A DNA stretch of 64,000 nucleotides from Eulemur rufifrons (Eukaryota > Chordata > Mammalia > Primates > Lemuridae): assembly GCF_041146395.1 (NCBI RefSeq), contig NC_091000.1, forward strand, positions 15,080,501 through 15,144,500. The letters are read 5' to 3'. The stretch's first letter is position 1; each line of letters starts with the position of its first letter. Position numbers and translations under genes: made by a program. The notes under the pieces were generated by a model that saw only the letters and a program-made list of their open reading frames with translations, did no database searches and was not told the DNA's origin. Shown here in pieces: positions 1 to 12,717 of this stretch.

Positions 1-569
1 AAATCCAATCTGTTATCATTTTAAGTAGTCATAATTTGGCCCCATGTATGAAAAAAATGCATCAAATTCAAAAATCTTTAGAATTAAATGGAAAAGATAT
101 TTACATGTCTTAGCATTCCATCGGGTTCAAGTTTTTATAACCTGTATTCTGGACAACCTCTTTCCACTGAGATGATAAATCTTTTTCGGTAGGACATTTT
201 TCCATATGCAGAAGATTAAGAACTACATAAAAATATTTAAGGGAATCAAAGCTAAGATATAATATTATATATTAAAAAGAATCCCTATATATATTTGGCA
301 CTTTATATAATTTTAATGTTTAAGATCATTTGACCAATTAGAATGACAGCCTTTTAACTCTAATTTATTATGTGTAAGTTAATTAGATTCATGGCTTTTT
401 TTATCTTCTATATGCCAATAACCCACAAATGTGTATCTCTGGATACAATTTTTTGGCCAAAGTTTTATATATGCAACTGTCTATTAGACATCTCTACCAG
501 GATTTCTAAAAAGAAATCTCAAATGTAAGGCATCCAAAATTTAGTTCCTGACTTTCTGCCAAAACCTGT
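1..569. other. AT-rich DNA, nothing recognised
   Basis: AT-rich sequence with short A/T runs. I see no repeat family, exon or motif that I can support. Confidence 0.5.
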
Positions 570-1362
570 AACCTTCCCCATTTCAGTTGATGACTAGTTT
601 TTCCCAGTTGCTCAGACTTAAACTCCTTGGGGTCTTTCTTGACTCCTCAATGTTCTCACTCCCCATGTCCAATCCATTATGGAATCCTACTTGGCTGGGG
701 TTCCGCTGCCTCCCACTCTGCCCTCATGCACTTCTAGCGCCATTACATTCCTTATTACCTGCAGCCTATCCTCAACCTAGCAGTCAGAGCCGTCCAGGGA
801 AGACCTCAATTAGAGGTCAATGTGCTGTCTATTTCACTCAGAATAAAAGCCAAAGTCCACACAGGCCCGATGAGCTCTCCTTGTCCCATTACCTATTCGA
901 CTTCACCTTCTGCTTCTGCACCTCTCAACCTCCTCAGACATGGTCAGCACACACTCCCCTTTGAGACTTTGCTCCCTATCATCTCACTGCCTAACCCCTT
1001 CTGTCCCCACTACTGACTTGGAAAATTCCTTCACCTCCTTCACATTTTTGTTTAACTATCACCATCTCAATGAGCCTCAATCTTACCATTCTATTTAAAA
1101 TTGCAACTCATCTTAAACTCCCATTTGCTCTTAACATATTCTATTTTTTTCCTTCTTCCATAGCACTTATCACCTGGTTGTCATATAATTTACTTACTAC
1201 ATTTATCACTTTCTATTTATCAGAAATAAATGACCCCCATTTGAATGAAAGTTCCAGGATGGCAGGGGTATTTGTGAATGTATCCCACGTGCTTAGATCA
1301 ATGCCTGACATATGGTGGCCACTCAATAAGTATCTATTATTGCCAACTTATGACTTTTCAGT
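570..1362 (+). repeat. LINE-2 (L2) 3' portion
   Basis: About 0.8 kb matching the 3' end of LINE-2: the end of the reverse-transcriptase ORF ('ctccttggggtctttcttgactcctc', then 'ctcagaataaaagccaaagtcc'), followed by the typical 3' UTR ('atagcacttatcacct', 'cactcaataagtatctatt'). The reading frame is broken many times, so it is a fossil. It is long for an L2 remnant. Open frames here (587-964, 1070-1402) are chance remnants of this element. Confidence 0.85.
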
Positions 1363-2025
1363 AATCATCACACTAATGACAATACCATATACTGGCATAT
1401 GAGTATCATCCCAAAAAGACATGATTTTCCTTCTCTTAGATAAGACTGCTGCTTACTTGCAATTTTAAGGTAATGTATTATGATCTACCCCACTCACCTA
1501 ATAGCTTCTTCAAAACATATGCAACGAACAAATTTACATTTTGGTAGTAAATTGCACTTAGATTATATGTTTAAATCTAACTGCATATTCTACAGCAATT
1601 TTAGAAGTCATATCAGGGTTAAAAAGCAAACTCTTCATATCTCCAATTTGTTTTTTCCGCTGCAGTTAGTAGCCTCTGAAAGGTTACGTGTCATGCACTT
1701 TCACCAGTTTAAAACTGGTCTTGGCTCCTTTTTGCCTCAAGATGAAGCCAATGCTCTCGAATGTGCCCAAGAAAGTCCTCCGTAAACACATTTCTTCCTA
1801 TTGTCTAGAATCCTCTTTTGACACAATTCCCTCTCACTGGAAACCCAAACTCCACCTGAACCTGCCATTCTTTTTCTTGCCTTTAGGTTTTAAATATGCT
1901 ACTCCCTTTACAGAAATCACTTAATTCTGCTAATGCCTACTCAACCCATTGGATAATATTCTAAGCTTGTACTTTTCTTCCTTCCAAAAGACTTTCTTAA
2001 TCCTAGAACTGGATAAGGGGTTCTC
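1363..2025. other. unassigned DNA
   Basis: No repeat family or gene recognised. A 101-codon frame (1480-1785) has no recognisable domain and is probably chance. Confidence 0.4.
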
Positions 2026-2044
2026 TAGGTTCTCATAACTTCTT

Positions 2045-2338
2045 TATTTTTCTTTTTGAGACAGAGTCTTGCTCTGTTGCCTGGGCTAGAGTGCTTTGGC
2101 ATCAATCTAGCTCACAGCAACCTCAAACTCCTGGGCTCAAGTGATCCTCCTGCCTCAGCCTCCCAGAGTAGCAGGGACTGCAGGTACACACCACCAGGCC
2201 CGGCTAATTTTTCTATTTTTAGTAGAGACAGGGTCTCGCTCTTGCTCAGCCTGGGCTTGAACTCCTGACCTCAAGCAATCCTCCCACCTCAGCCTCCCAT
2301 AGTGGTAAGATGACAGGCGTGAGCCACTGTGCCCAGTC
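2045..2338 (-). mobile_element. Alu SINE, minus strand
   Basis: Dimeric Alu in reverse complement, beginning with T-rich 'ttttgagacagagtct' and ending '...ggcgtgagccactgtgcccagtc'. It is flanked by a near-perfect target-site duplication, taggttctcataacttctt (2026-2044) and tagttctcataacttctt (2339-2356). It is diverged and older than the lemur-type copies. Confidence 0.9.
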
Positions 2339-2356
2339 TAGTTCTCATAACTTCTT

Positions 2357-2459
2357 GTCATTACCCCATCCCAGCACTATTGACTCCAACTAGCTATCTA
2401 ACATAGTGCTGGGACACAGGAAGTACTAAATAAACACTTGCTAAATAAATGAGTGAATT
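2357..2459 (+). repeat. LINE-2 3' tip
   Basis: 'gtgctgggacacaggaagta' followed by 'aataaacacttgctaaataaatgagtgaa' resembles the extreme 3' end of L2, which normally ends in short AATGA-like repeats. It is short and diverged. Confidence 0.5.
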
Positions 2460-3479
2460 CTCCGAAAAAGAGCACATGAATCTGAGCCTCCAATTTCTCT
2501 CTCCACAATCCTCTCTGTTGTGCCATTCATCTGGGCTGTCACACCATTGTAACAGTGGCATGAAGACTCTTCTTTGCTCATAATAGAATATTTCTCCAAA
2601 TAACACAAGCACTTGCCATGCAACTACATGTTTTTATTATTGCTTTTGGAGGAGCTTTAGCAAACAAGTTTCTTACTTTTATAGGACTGCTGACATCTCA
2701 TAGAAATATTTGACAAATATTCAACTCAGAGATGATTTTGATTCTATTCTACGGCTTTTCTGATTCTTTACACACTGCATTTTATTTCTTTATGAGCTTA
2801 CTTTGCTTCATCTTGAGTCCTCAAATTCAATGACCAAGATAATGTAATGGTGTGAGCACAGAACGTGACCTCTGCTCAGAATTCTATTTCCATACAGTGT
2901 ATTTACAGTGTTTGGTGAGGGATGAAACTGCTCTTCAATTTCTTCCCTTCAGTTATCAACTAACAAAGCAATTTCTGATGCTTTAGTATTTTTTTTTTTC
3001 TGAATGGCTCTTTCTTTAATATCCATTCATGCCTTCTGATCTAATTAGTATAATTAGCCTTGGACACACAATAAACAAAAGCAAAAAAACAAAAAATCCT
3101 GCAAAATTCCACTTCAACAGCCTGCCTTTCATAGACTTAATGGAAGTAGGTTTTCAGCTGTCTTCATAGCTCACAACCTTTAATCTTCACATCAATCTCA
3201 GCCTTCTATTCAATCACAGCTGCTGTCTATTGAGAAACAGCAAAGGTTTCAGAGAGTTTGTGGGAACATGGAAGTCCTCCATTCATTTTCATCAGTAAAC
3301 GCAGGAGACACAAATTTCACTAAAATTGCTAAAAGTGTTCCTGCTGTGTCTAGATGATTTATTATTAGACATCATATTTCAAAATATTCTTTAAAAAATT
3401 CAAGAAAATCATGTGATTGTTTTACCTGAAACATTATGTAATTTTATCACCTGTGCACTAAAGTGTATGTGTCAAAATT
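2460..3479. other. unassigned DNA
   Basis: Mostly unique-looking sequence with a poly-T at about 2989-2999 and an A-rich patch near 3080. No exon or repeat recognised. Confidence 0.4.
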
Positions 3480-4070
3480 ATCTTCCCTTTAAAGGTGAAT
3501 AATATTCCGTTATATGTATGTACTATATAATTTTTATCCATGCATCTATGGATGGTCAGTTGGGCTGCTTTCACCTTGGGCTCTTGTGACTAATGCTGCT
3601 ACGGACATGGGTATACAAATGTCTAATTCAGTTCCTGCTTTTACTTCTGGGTATATACCCAAAAGTGGAATTGTTAGATCATATGGTAATTCTATGTTTA
3701 ATTTTTTGAGGAATTGCCACACAGTTTTCCACAATGGCTGCACCGTTTTATATTCCTACCCTCAGTGTACACAGGTTCCAAGTTGTCCAATTCCTTGTCA
3801 ACACTTGTTATTTTCTGGTTTTTTGATAGTAGCTACCCTAGTCGGTGTGAAATGATATTTCACTGTTGTTTTGATCTGCACTTCCCTAGTGACTAGTGAT
3901 GTTGAACATCCTTTCATGTGCTTATTGGTCACTTGTGTGTCTTCGTTAGAGAAATATCTATTTAAGTTCTTTGCCTATATTTTAATTAGGCTTTTTGATG
4001 TTTTTGTTGTTAAACTGTAGGAGTTCTTTACACATTCTGCATTTCAATCTCTTTTCAGATATATGACTTG
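3480..4070 (-). mobile_element. L1 LINE fragment (3' end of ORF2 / 3' UTR), minus strand
   Basis: Contains the L1 ORF2 C-terminal landmark in antisense ('tgggtatatacccaaaagtggaattg', 'gaggaattgccacacagttttccacaatggctg'). On the minus strand a short piece of ORF2 can still be read (TIPLLGIYP, within 3546-3743) before it degenerates. It is an old, 5'-truncated, inactive copy. Confidence 0.85.
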
Positions 4071-7000
4071 CAAGGCCCAAAGAGTTTTAATGGTAAGTTC
4101 TACCAACTTTAAAAAAAAATTATGGGTATATAATCATTGTATGTATTTACAGGATCTACCAACTTTTAATAACATTCCAATCTTGTACAAATTACTCCAA
4201 AGAATAGATGGAGTGATGGGGAGCCGCTGTGAATGTGTCCTAAATCTAATCAGGAATAATTCTTTATGGTAATCTTATTCTGATCATTATAATTACTAGA
4301 ACCTTAATATTAATAACAAGATTCAAGCAATATGCACCTTTTACTACAATGCTTGGAGTGTTTTAATTGCTGGCAAAGAGACTTATTAAGAATTCTGAAC
4401 ACACTCTCCATAATAACCATTATATATAGTGTCCCATTTGCTATCTTCCACAATAAATATACTGGATTTACAGTGGTTTACGATCTCAATCTATAGTTAC
4501 TTCATTCTAAGAAGCTGGTAACAATACTTAGCCATTCTGACCCGCATGGTGCTGGTCCATTCCGTCTTCTCTTTTTTCCATCCTTGCTTTATTTCTATAT
4601 TATTCAGGACCCCTTAGACACAGCACAGGATAGAAATACACCTTAAACCGATTCGAGCAACAGAAAAGGAATTGGTTGGTTCACAGAACTAAAAAGATTG
4701 TGGAGGAAGCTCACAAAATTGAAAGAAGGCTTGCAAAAAATAGAGCGCTGGAAGCCGGGATTCAGTACTGTCAGGAACTCTGTGTACCCAGCTCTGCTTG
4801 GTTTTAATCTCTAGACTGACTTTCTCCAATGAAACAAAACTTAGGTGTGGTAACCCTAGTTTAGTAACCCCGTAGAAAGATACCCAGAGAAGCCCTGACT
4901 GGCCCCAGCTGGCTCACATGCCCACCCCTCAAGCTAATTACTGAAGCCAGTGGGTGTGGTCATATTACTGACGAGGCTATTTTGCTGCAGGAGGCAAAAT
5001 CTTCTAGGGGTAGGATGGGGGAGGGGTGCGTATGGTACAGGCAAATTGAAGCTATACCTAAGGGCAGTTTAAGAGCTATCATCTTGACCCTATAATACTG
5101 CTCAAAATACAATCTTTGTGTGCAGAGGTTTGATCCATTGGCTTCCATGCAAATATTTCCTCCAATATATTCTTTAACACTGTGTCTGCCATTGGAAATA
5201 AGATTACTGCCATTTTCTGTCTTGTCAAAATGAATGCTGGCTGTCTGCATCCTTTCCATAGAAATGGATATCACTGGAAATGAATATCATTAGTGCATGA
5301 AGGATTTTATAACCCTTTGTCACTTTCTGCTGTTAACTAGAACTGAAAAAGGAATCCTCTTTGTGCAGTACTACGGCACATCATGCATAACACCAGGAAC
5401 ATTCCTCTGGCAATAGTAGCTTAGGACCGTAATGCCTAAGCACTTCATGCCCAATGTCTTGTGGGTGATATTTAGATTTCATGTAGAATCTCTTCTGTGG
5501 TTGTCTAATTGCTTAGAATTTTCAGTTTTTTTCCCTCAATACTGTGGTCCAGCGTACAATAGTCTTCTTATGCAACAGTCTTTCCTCTAAATTCATGAAC
5601 TATATGTTTATCTTTTGTGCTAACACCCTGCTTTTCCCTTCTAGCTATAACATTCTGCATTGTTTTATTCTGTCTTGGAATGCCTGAGATGACCTCTTCC
5701 AGGGCAGCTCCAGATTCTTCCCTGTTCTTTGAGCCTGCGATCCTCCTCTGTCTTCTAAAAGACTTGACCTTCAACACCTCATTAGCATTATGGATCTTTA
5801 GTCCACTACCAGTATCTAAGCCCCAATAGTTTATCTTTGCCATTCTATGACCTGATAGCTGAACTTTCCCACTAGAGCTTCCCTTAACAGAGAGTGACAT
5901 TCCTGACAAACCCATAAAGCAATTGATTTTTTGTTTGGTTTTGTTTCTTAGTGGTTCTTTGCTTACAATAAAGACATCAAAGATACGCCATCTTCCTCCT
6001 TCCAACAGCCTAGCCACTTCAAGAATCTCATTTCAAACACATTCGTTACAATCCATTTTTGCATTTTGTGGTTTTTAATCTCCTTGTGTTGCCTTCTCCT
6101 AATAGATTGGAACATTTCTAGTACTGCGATCAAAATTCCTTAAAGAAGAATAAATCAATCAACAGCTGTTTATTTATAAGTCTAGATTTGCAAGTGGAGA
6201 ATGAGGGTAATCTCTTTAAGGACTTGGAAGAAAAAGGCAATAATTATATTTGTTTTATTTCAACATGTAAATCAAAATGAAAAGGTTGCTCTCATAAAAA
6301 ATGAAAGCAATAATGTTTTAATTAACAAGGGAATACCAATTGCTCTAAAAATAAAACATTTTTTTCCACAATTAGGGTTAATATTTTTTTCTTTAATAAC
6401 TTTCTTAGCATAGGAAGGAGGAGAGTTATGTGCTGGATGTTTTATGGGTACAGCTTTAAAATGTCATGATTTTTTGCAGCATTGTAACCTACAAAAAAAA
6501 ACCATAATAAATTGTATTGACAAGGTTTTCATACTTAAGCCTACATTTTATTGTACCATTATCCCTGAACAAATTGAGGCACAATATTTCATTAGGCTGT
6601 ACACATACATTATTGAACATATAAAAGAATATCAAAATCCATTCAATAGTCTTAGCAAAGAGGATCAATATTAGGTTTTGTGCGTTTGTGTAAAAAATAC
6701 TTTCTATATCATGGCTATATCTTTTATAATAAAATTCATTTTAAAAATACTCAAAATGAATTTATTTTAAAGAGATGCATTTTTAAAGGTATTTTTTATA
6801 AGGACTTTAATATTTGGAGTCATATTTAGAAAAGAACAGGTTCACACTCATTTACAAAACACTCCTGAGAAATGGATTCAGAGAGTTCCTACAATAGTCT
6901 TGTTAAGTCATCTAGTACTTATTAAGTGGCATGCAATTTAGTGACAGTAAAGTATCTGGGACTGAAATTCCACCCAAACACTCCTCATCTTCTACCATTA

Positions 7001-7084
7001 GAGATATGTACTTGACACAGAGAATCTAAAGGTTTGTAAGGCTTTTGCAAGAAAAAAACTGGATACTCCAGGTAAACACTAATC
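4071..7084. other. 3-kb stretch without recognised gene
   Basis: No gene recognised. About 4620-5010 looks like diverged repeat or LTR material but I cannot name it. A minus-strand frame open for 149 codons (5568-6017) begins with GTG rather than ATG and shows no domain. About 6180-6830 is AT-rich, repeat-free sequence. Nothing here is supported as coding. Confidence 0.4.
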
Positions 7085-7467
7085 AGAACAAACTGGAGTA
7101 CCTATATTAGTATCAAAGTAGACTTTAGAACAAGTAATAAAAAGGAACATTACATAATGATAAAAGAAAGGGTCAATTCATCAAGACAAGGTAACAACCT
7201 TAAAGGTATGTCAACTAATTATAGAGTTTCCAAATACATAAAGCAAAAGCCAATTAAAAATGAGAGAAGTAGGCAAACACACAGTTATTGTGGGAGATGT
7301 CAACACTCATCTCAGTAAGTGAAAGAGCAGACAGAAAATCAAGATATGGATTTGACTAGCAACCTACCAACTTGAGCTACTGCTCAGCATAGAGGGCTCC
7401 ACTCAAACTCAAAATCCACATTCTTTTCAAATGTGCACGGAATATCCACCAAGATAGACTAGTACAT
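7085..7467 (+). mobile_element. L1 LINE internal fragment (ORF2 endonuclease region), plus strand
   Basis: Similar to the 5' part of L1 ORF2: 'aaaaaggaacattacataatgataaaagaaagggtcaattcatcaag', then '...cacattcttttcaaatgtgcacggaatatccaccaagatag'. It is an isolated internal slice with no 5' UTR and no 3' end, heavily mutated. Confidence 0.75.
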
Positions 7468-9009
7468 CCTCTCCAATTTCAGTTGGGTATTTAAACCTAA
7501 ATGTGCAATACTGATGTAAAAAGTATTTGTTCACAGGACAATAACATCTGATGATGAAGATCCTTGGATTCCAGTTGGTCCTACCAATCTTGCCCCTTAC
7601 TACCTTGTTTCCAAGTGGTATTACAAGGAAAGCAGATCTCAAACTTAAGTCTGTTGATCCTACAAATATCTAACAGCAAATAGCAAGAAAAAGAGCTATC
7701 TACTCTCTTGGCCACTCTCAGTCCTCAGATGCCCTGACAAGCACATCACACAGAAGTTTCACTCCAAGGCAGATGCAATGATATTTTGCTGGTAGGATCA
7801 GCAAACTTCCTGGTTGTTTTGGTTACATATTCATCCAGGGAGGGTGGGGTCACAGAGTCAAAGGGAACCCTGGATGGAAGGGGCTACTTTAACACCAGTG
7901 GGATGTGAACCTTACAAGAATCCTATACCGCCTTTATTCAAGGGTAGCAGAGCCTGTAAAATCTTCCTTGCCTTCCACATACCTTGAACCTTACTCATTG
8001 CACCAATGAAATGATTTTACCTATACTTGTGCTGATTCACAAGCTTGTATGCCTGACACTGCTTCAAAACCAAGCTCCTGCACTGTCGGTCCTTGCAGCT
8101 AAAACAGGAGAGAAGGTACACGCATGGAAAGGCTGGGCCAAAGGGACCTGCAACATCGCATATGCTCCCTTTTATGAAAGAGGGTGGAAGAATATATTTG
8201 TATTTACTCAGATATGCAGAAACAATCTTTTGAAATTTTGGATGCCTAAGACCTGCAGTGACTGATACTATATTCATTGTACTGGATTGCATCTGAGAAG
8301 TGGAAATCAACTATAACTGGCTTTTCAACTTGCTGACATTTATTAAAAGATTATCCAAATTAACAAAAAGAGCACTCAGTACTAAATGAATCAATCTAAA
8401 CTAAATCTTTCTATTAATAAATACCACAACACGCAGGTTTGTTTGAGACAGAGGTAAGGCCACAGTGCTCTAACTTCCAGGTAGCAAGTCTGCAATGCTC
8501 CTTTTCCCCCTCGTAGAAATGGATTAGATATTATACGAGGACTCTCATCAGAGTTCTAGAGCCTCCAAACAGAAACTCAATCTTAAAGTATCACTGACCT
8601 TTAAATGACTAGGAGAAAAGTAGGATAATATCTTCTCTTTCCCAACACCTGAGAACATTCATGTGCACACACAGACTCCCCCAAGGGAGAAAGAACCCTC
8701 AAACCATGAGAGTTTTTAATCCCCTGTAGTAGGTCACTTTATGTGACCAGTTTTTCTGGGGTTGCTGCTATTCACACACTTGCTCAGATTAGCTACATGC
8801 AACAAAGCTAGTGAAACCTATTATGTTGATCTTCGAGGTGAATAATATACCTTCTGGCTCTGTTAACTCGACCCAAGTGGCTGTAGGTTGCATGGATTTG
8901 CAAATTAAGCAACTCTGAGATGTAGCTGAATTTGGGCTGCCTTCCTGTGTTAGTACTGAGAAGATGTTACAACGGGGACTTAGAGTCACAATTTTTACAC
9001 TCATGCATC
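7468..9009. other. unassigned DNA
   Basis: No repeat or gene recognised. A 93-codon plus-strand frame (7984-8265) overlaps a 97-codon minus-strand frame. Neither shows a known domain. Confidence 0.4.
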
Positions 9010-9165
9010 TACAACACTTCTCAATTTTTATGTGTACATGAATCACCTGGATTTTGTTAAAACGCAGATTCTGACTCAGCACGTCTGGAGCAGGATGTGA
9101 GGTTCTGTGTTCCTAACTAGGTGATGCCCGTGCTGCTGAGCCCTGAACCAACTCTGGACAGCAGG
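9010..9165. repeat. MER5A-type hAT MITE
   Basis: Resembles the non-autonomous hAT element MER5A: 'gtgtacatgaatcacctggattttgttaaaacgcagatt', then 'aactaggtgatgcccgtgctgctgagccctg'. It is diverged and the ends are uncertain. Confidence 0.7.
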
Positions 9166-9899
9166 GCTCTGCATCACAGAAGCTTCACCACCACACAGTC
9201 TGCCGTACAGTCTGAATTTCAAACACGAGATTTGGAAAATGAGAAGACATGAGACTATTCAAAAAATAAGGAAAATTAGAAAACAAGCAAAATAATCTTT
9301 TTACTGAAACCCCAGTATTCTATAGGAGTCAAGCAGCCAAGAAGAAACCACAGGTAAATAAGCAGTAGCTTGGCTCTCTGTAGGAACTCTTGACTTTGAG
9401 CAGAAGCTTTTTATCATGTGCATCATGAAAGTTTCCCTCCCCCTGCAACAAATACTTTTTCTCTAGTCAGATCTTCCCCGACAACTTAATTTTCTCCCAA
9501 GCACCATTCTCTGACTCCCAACTACTGCATACACAGAAAGAAAGAGGGGCTGTTTAACATGATTATACCCACCAAAGTTCCCCTCTTCTCTCCTGCCTCC
9601 TCCCTCCATCCAAAAAGCCCACACAGATTAAGACAGCCGTGGATTTGGGTGAAAAGTCTCCAATAAAAAATGCCCACCTAATGTGTGACTCTCCATCTGC
9701 AAGTTATGAGGGTTCCCTGACTACAGGTGTTGCAAAGGCTGAACGGTAAAGACATGCCTTACTACATACAAAGCACTACACTGGGAACGGGTCGGGCAGA
9801 CTGTTAAAGCAGAAGCAACCCTGGGGGAGGGAGTGTGAAACTCCATTTCTCCAACCTCTGCTTCAGGAACATCTTTGATATGCAGAGAGTGATTATTTC
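9166..9899. other. unassigned DNA
   Basis: Repeat-free by eye, with no coding signal that I can support. Confidence 0.35.
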
Positions 9900-10140
9900 T
9901 CCCTGGTCAATCTGGGATGTCTGAAGGGGAAGGCAACACTCATTACTCATTTTTCATTCCGTAGCCATTTAAGTCCATTGCTGCCAAGGAGACGAGGGAC
10001 TAGCTAAATGACTTCTAATTAAAAATATAGGAAAGCTTAAAGTGACTCCATAAAGATGTCATGGCAATATAGTGCATTAGTAAATCACCATAACTCCCCA
10101 GATCTAAGCAAATAGGCATAAAGCTATTTCTTCTTGAATT
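9900..10140. other. candidate conserved non-coding element
   Basis: Repeat-free, low-CpG sequence with homeodomain-like cores (TAATTAAA near 10017, GCATTAGTAAAT near 10074) and no coding frame. The texture resembles mammalian non-coding enhancers, but conservation cannot be judged from one sequence. Confidence 0.25.
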
Positions 10141-10555
10141 TTTTTTCAGGATATGAGTCCCTAGTCCACACCAAAGGTCTACTTGAACACAATTTCAGTT
10201 CTTTTCTTCTTTTCCAAATAACATCTGTAAAACGATTTATGTTCTTCCTCACCAAGGGGAAAGCAAATCCCTTCTATATAAATATATATAAGAACCTGAC
10301 ACTATTCCAACAACCCTTTTTCCATACAGCCGCCACTCAGGCAAACTTCTTTCTCCCTTTCTTCAAGCTGTTTCCGTCTTTCTGTCTCCTTTGTGGCTAA
10401 AATTGACCTATTGTGTAGATTCAAACCCATCTGACTCACTCACTCCCCCAAAGGTACTGAAAAGCCTTGAGAAAATTCATGAAGCACCATTAAACACTGA
10501 ATTAAAACTCTCAAGGGAAAAAAAAATGTGTTTCATTATAATCAAGTCAGAAAAT

Positions 10556-10690
10556 AGATTTGCTCCCCATCCTCTGTGTAATGCCAAACACCTGTGCTAT
10601 CTTAGACTAGTCACTAGATTCAATGACGTCTGTGTCTTCACCCAAGTTGCTTATTTTCACAATGAGGCAAAAATAAATGCCACTGAAGCT
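10556..10690 (+). repeat. MIR SINE remnant
   Basis: Weak match to the MIR core and right part ('gctatcttagactagtcactagattcaatgacgtctgtgtcttca...'). Flanks at 10141-10555 and 10691-10860 are unassigned. Confidence 0.35.
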
Positions 10691-10861
10691 TCATTTAGAG
10701 AACTCGTTTCCTTTAACTCACGCTCGGACACAGCCCACCCTCAGCTTCAGTCTTTGCCCTGTACCTGCCCTCATGATCCACTGTTAGAAACAGCCATTAG
10801 TTTCTTCTCCACTGGGTCCAGCTTGTGTATTCACAGACTTGGTTTCTACCACACAGCTCCT

Positions 10862-11010
10862 GAAACCTAAATGTGCATATGAATTACCTCGATATTTTAT
10901 TAAAATTTTGATTTACTTTAGCAATTCTGGAGTAAGGACCAAAATTCTACATTCCTGACAAGCTCCTAGGTGATGCCGATGTTGCTGATCTGAGATCCCA
11001 CATTGGTTTA
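10862..11010. repeat. MER5A-type hAT MITE
   Basis: Second MER5A-like copy: 'aatgtgcatatgaattacctcgatattttattaaaa' and 'ctcctaggtgatgccgatgttgctgatctgagatccc'. The middle is diverged. Confidence 0.65.
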
Positions 11011-11394
11011 AAATGTTCTATTGTAACCCTTTTAGGGTTTGGGGGCACCAGATAAAGGCTCTGGGGGAAAAATTACACTGCCTACTTACATGTCATTTCT
11101 GCCAAATAAACGGCAAAATCAGCCCACCAGTGAATGTGTGAATTCACTACTACACAGTCCCTAGTAAAATACTTTCGCTTTAGCTTAGTAGATATTTGCT
11201 AAAGTATTTGCCATTTCAAGATCTGAAAGACTTCTCCCTGAGCCTCTCAGAGGCTGTCAGTAGCCCATCAAAGTAATTAATATCCCTCTCCTTTCCCCTT
11301 ATCTCCTCATCACCAAGTTTTAACATAAGATTTATAACTCAATTCTCTGCAGATGGAGTTCAAAGCCAAGGAGTCTTTCCAGTGTTCTCAGGCT
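11011..11394. other. unassigned DNA
   Basis: No feature recognised. Confidence 0.35.
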
Positions 11395-11700
11395 AATATT
11401 AGTTTATTCATTTGACAAATATTTACTAAGCACCTGCTCTGTGCCAGGCACTGTTCTGTGTGCTGTTTACTGATGACCACAGAACACAAGGCAAACGGGG
11501 CTCTGGCAGTTTCAAAGCTCACATTCCATAAGGGTAGATGGACAATAAAAACATAAAAAATAAATAATTTCAGAGAGTCATAAGTAAATGACAAAAATAA
11601 AACAGCAGAATGGGATAGAGTGGGACTGAGAAGTCTACTTCAGAGAGAGTGACCAGCGAAAGCCTCTCTGGGCCACCCCGTTAGAGCAGAGACATGAATG
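11395..11700 (-). repeat. LINE-2 3' end, minus strand
   Basis: Antisense L2 tip: 'tttattcatttgacaaatatttactaagcacctgctctgtgccaggcactg', then '...acaataaaaacataaaaaataaataatttcag' and 'cagcagaatgggatagagtggga'. Order and motifs match the reverse complement of the L2 3' UTR. Confidence 0.8.
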
Positions 11701-12054
11701 CGGAGAAGGCACCGGCCATGGAAAGGTCTGGAACAAGAGCATCCTAACCATCTGATTTTCATGACTTCCTCTGCAGACGGCCTCCTTCCAGGCTGTAGCT
11801 GTGTGTTCAGAGTTCCGTGGGTTTCACTGAATGTGTCTGAAAGGGCCACCTTGCAAATCCCGTCGGTTATCTCTTCTCCTGTCTGTATTTTAGGCTCTTT
11901 ACCAAAAACGACTGATGGTGAGTGCCTGCATGAGGGATAGCTTGTCAGACATAAAGGACGGAGTGTGGGTATAGATTTCCATGATCCAGGAGCAAATTAT
12001 ACGTAGAAGATGTAAGCCCATCATTCATGTCTGAAAAGAAGGGAATTTTTTCTT

Positions 12055-12360
12055 AGATAAACATTTATTGAGCACTTGCTACATGAGAAACAATGTTTAT
12101 ACATATATATACAAAAGGATAAAATGTGGGTGTATAGAGATGAATGTGATATGAATTTTGTCATAAGGAGCTTACAAATAAAATATAAAGTAAAATGGGA
12201 AAAGTGAGAAACTAGAAGTACAAGGTAATGGGAATAATCACGCTGAAGTAAGGGTGATTCATTTCTGCCGGGACAATCTGTAAATGTTCCAGTGAGAAGT
12301 TAGTATTTGACCTAAGCCTGGAAATACGAAACATGAGGTGCCATATCCATAGATAGGAAT
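12055..12360 (-). repeat. LINE-2 3' end, minus strand
   Basis: A second antisense L2 remnant ('gataaacatttattgagcacttgctacatgaga', '...cataaggagcttacaaataaaa', 'gaagttagtatttgacctaagcctgg'). It is more diverged than the copy at 11395. The 11701-12054 gap between them is unassigned. Confidence 0.65.
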
Positions 12361-12422
12361 GAAGGCCATGGAGCTACGTAAGACTAGTTAGGGAGTGGAA
12401 GGAAAAAAAGAGGCCCAAAGAC

Positions 12423-12694
12423 TGACCCCTGCACAACCACGGCAATGGCCTTGAAGAGGAAGATGCACAAGAAATGGAGATTTCAACTGTGTCAAATGAT
12501 GCACAGAGCCAGGACGATGAGCAGAAAAAATCAACCTTTGGATTTAACATTGAGGCGGTCATTGGTGACTTTGAAAAGAGCCTCCTTAGTGGGGAGTTAG
12601 AAAGGAAAGACTTATTGAAGCGGATTCAAGAGAAAAATGCAGAATTGAAAATTGGCACTACAGACAAGGCTTCTCAAAATTTAATGTCATTGTG
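12423..12694 (+). other. open frame with protein-like composition, possible retrocopy or exon fragment
   Basis: Frame open from just after a TGA at 12423-12425 to a TGA at 12692-12694, with an in-frame ATG at 12474 (73 codons from the ATG). The translation is acidic and helical in character: residues 1-20 rich in S, D, Q and E, then a segment FGFNIEAVIGDFEKSLLSG and a charged stretch ELERKDLLKRIQEKNAELK that could form a short coiled coil. The composition is more protein-like than the surrounding chance frames, and it sits between an L2 and a MER5A piece. I do not recognise the parent protein. It could be a fragment of a processed pseudogene or an exon of an unknown transcript. Confidence 0.35.
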
Positions 12695-12717
12695 AATGTT
12701 GGAGATCCTGCTAAAGT

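Noticed and set aside
5568..6017. 149-codon minus-strand frame
   Set aside because: It starts with GTG in a mammalian genome and has no recognisable domain. It may be an old repeat.
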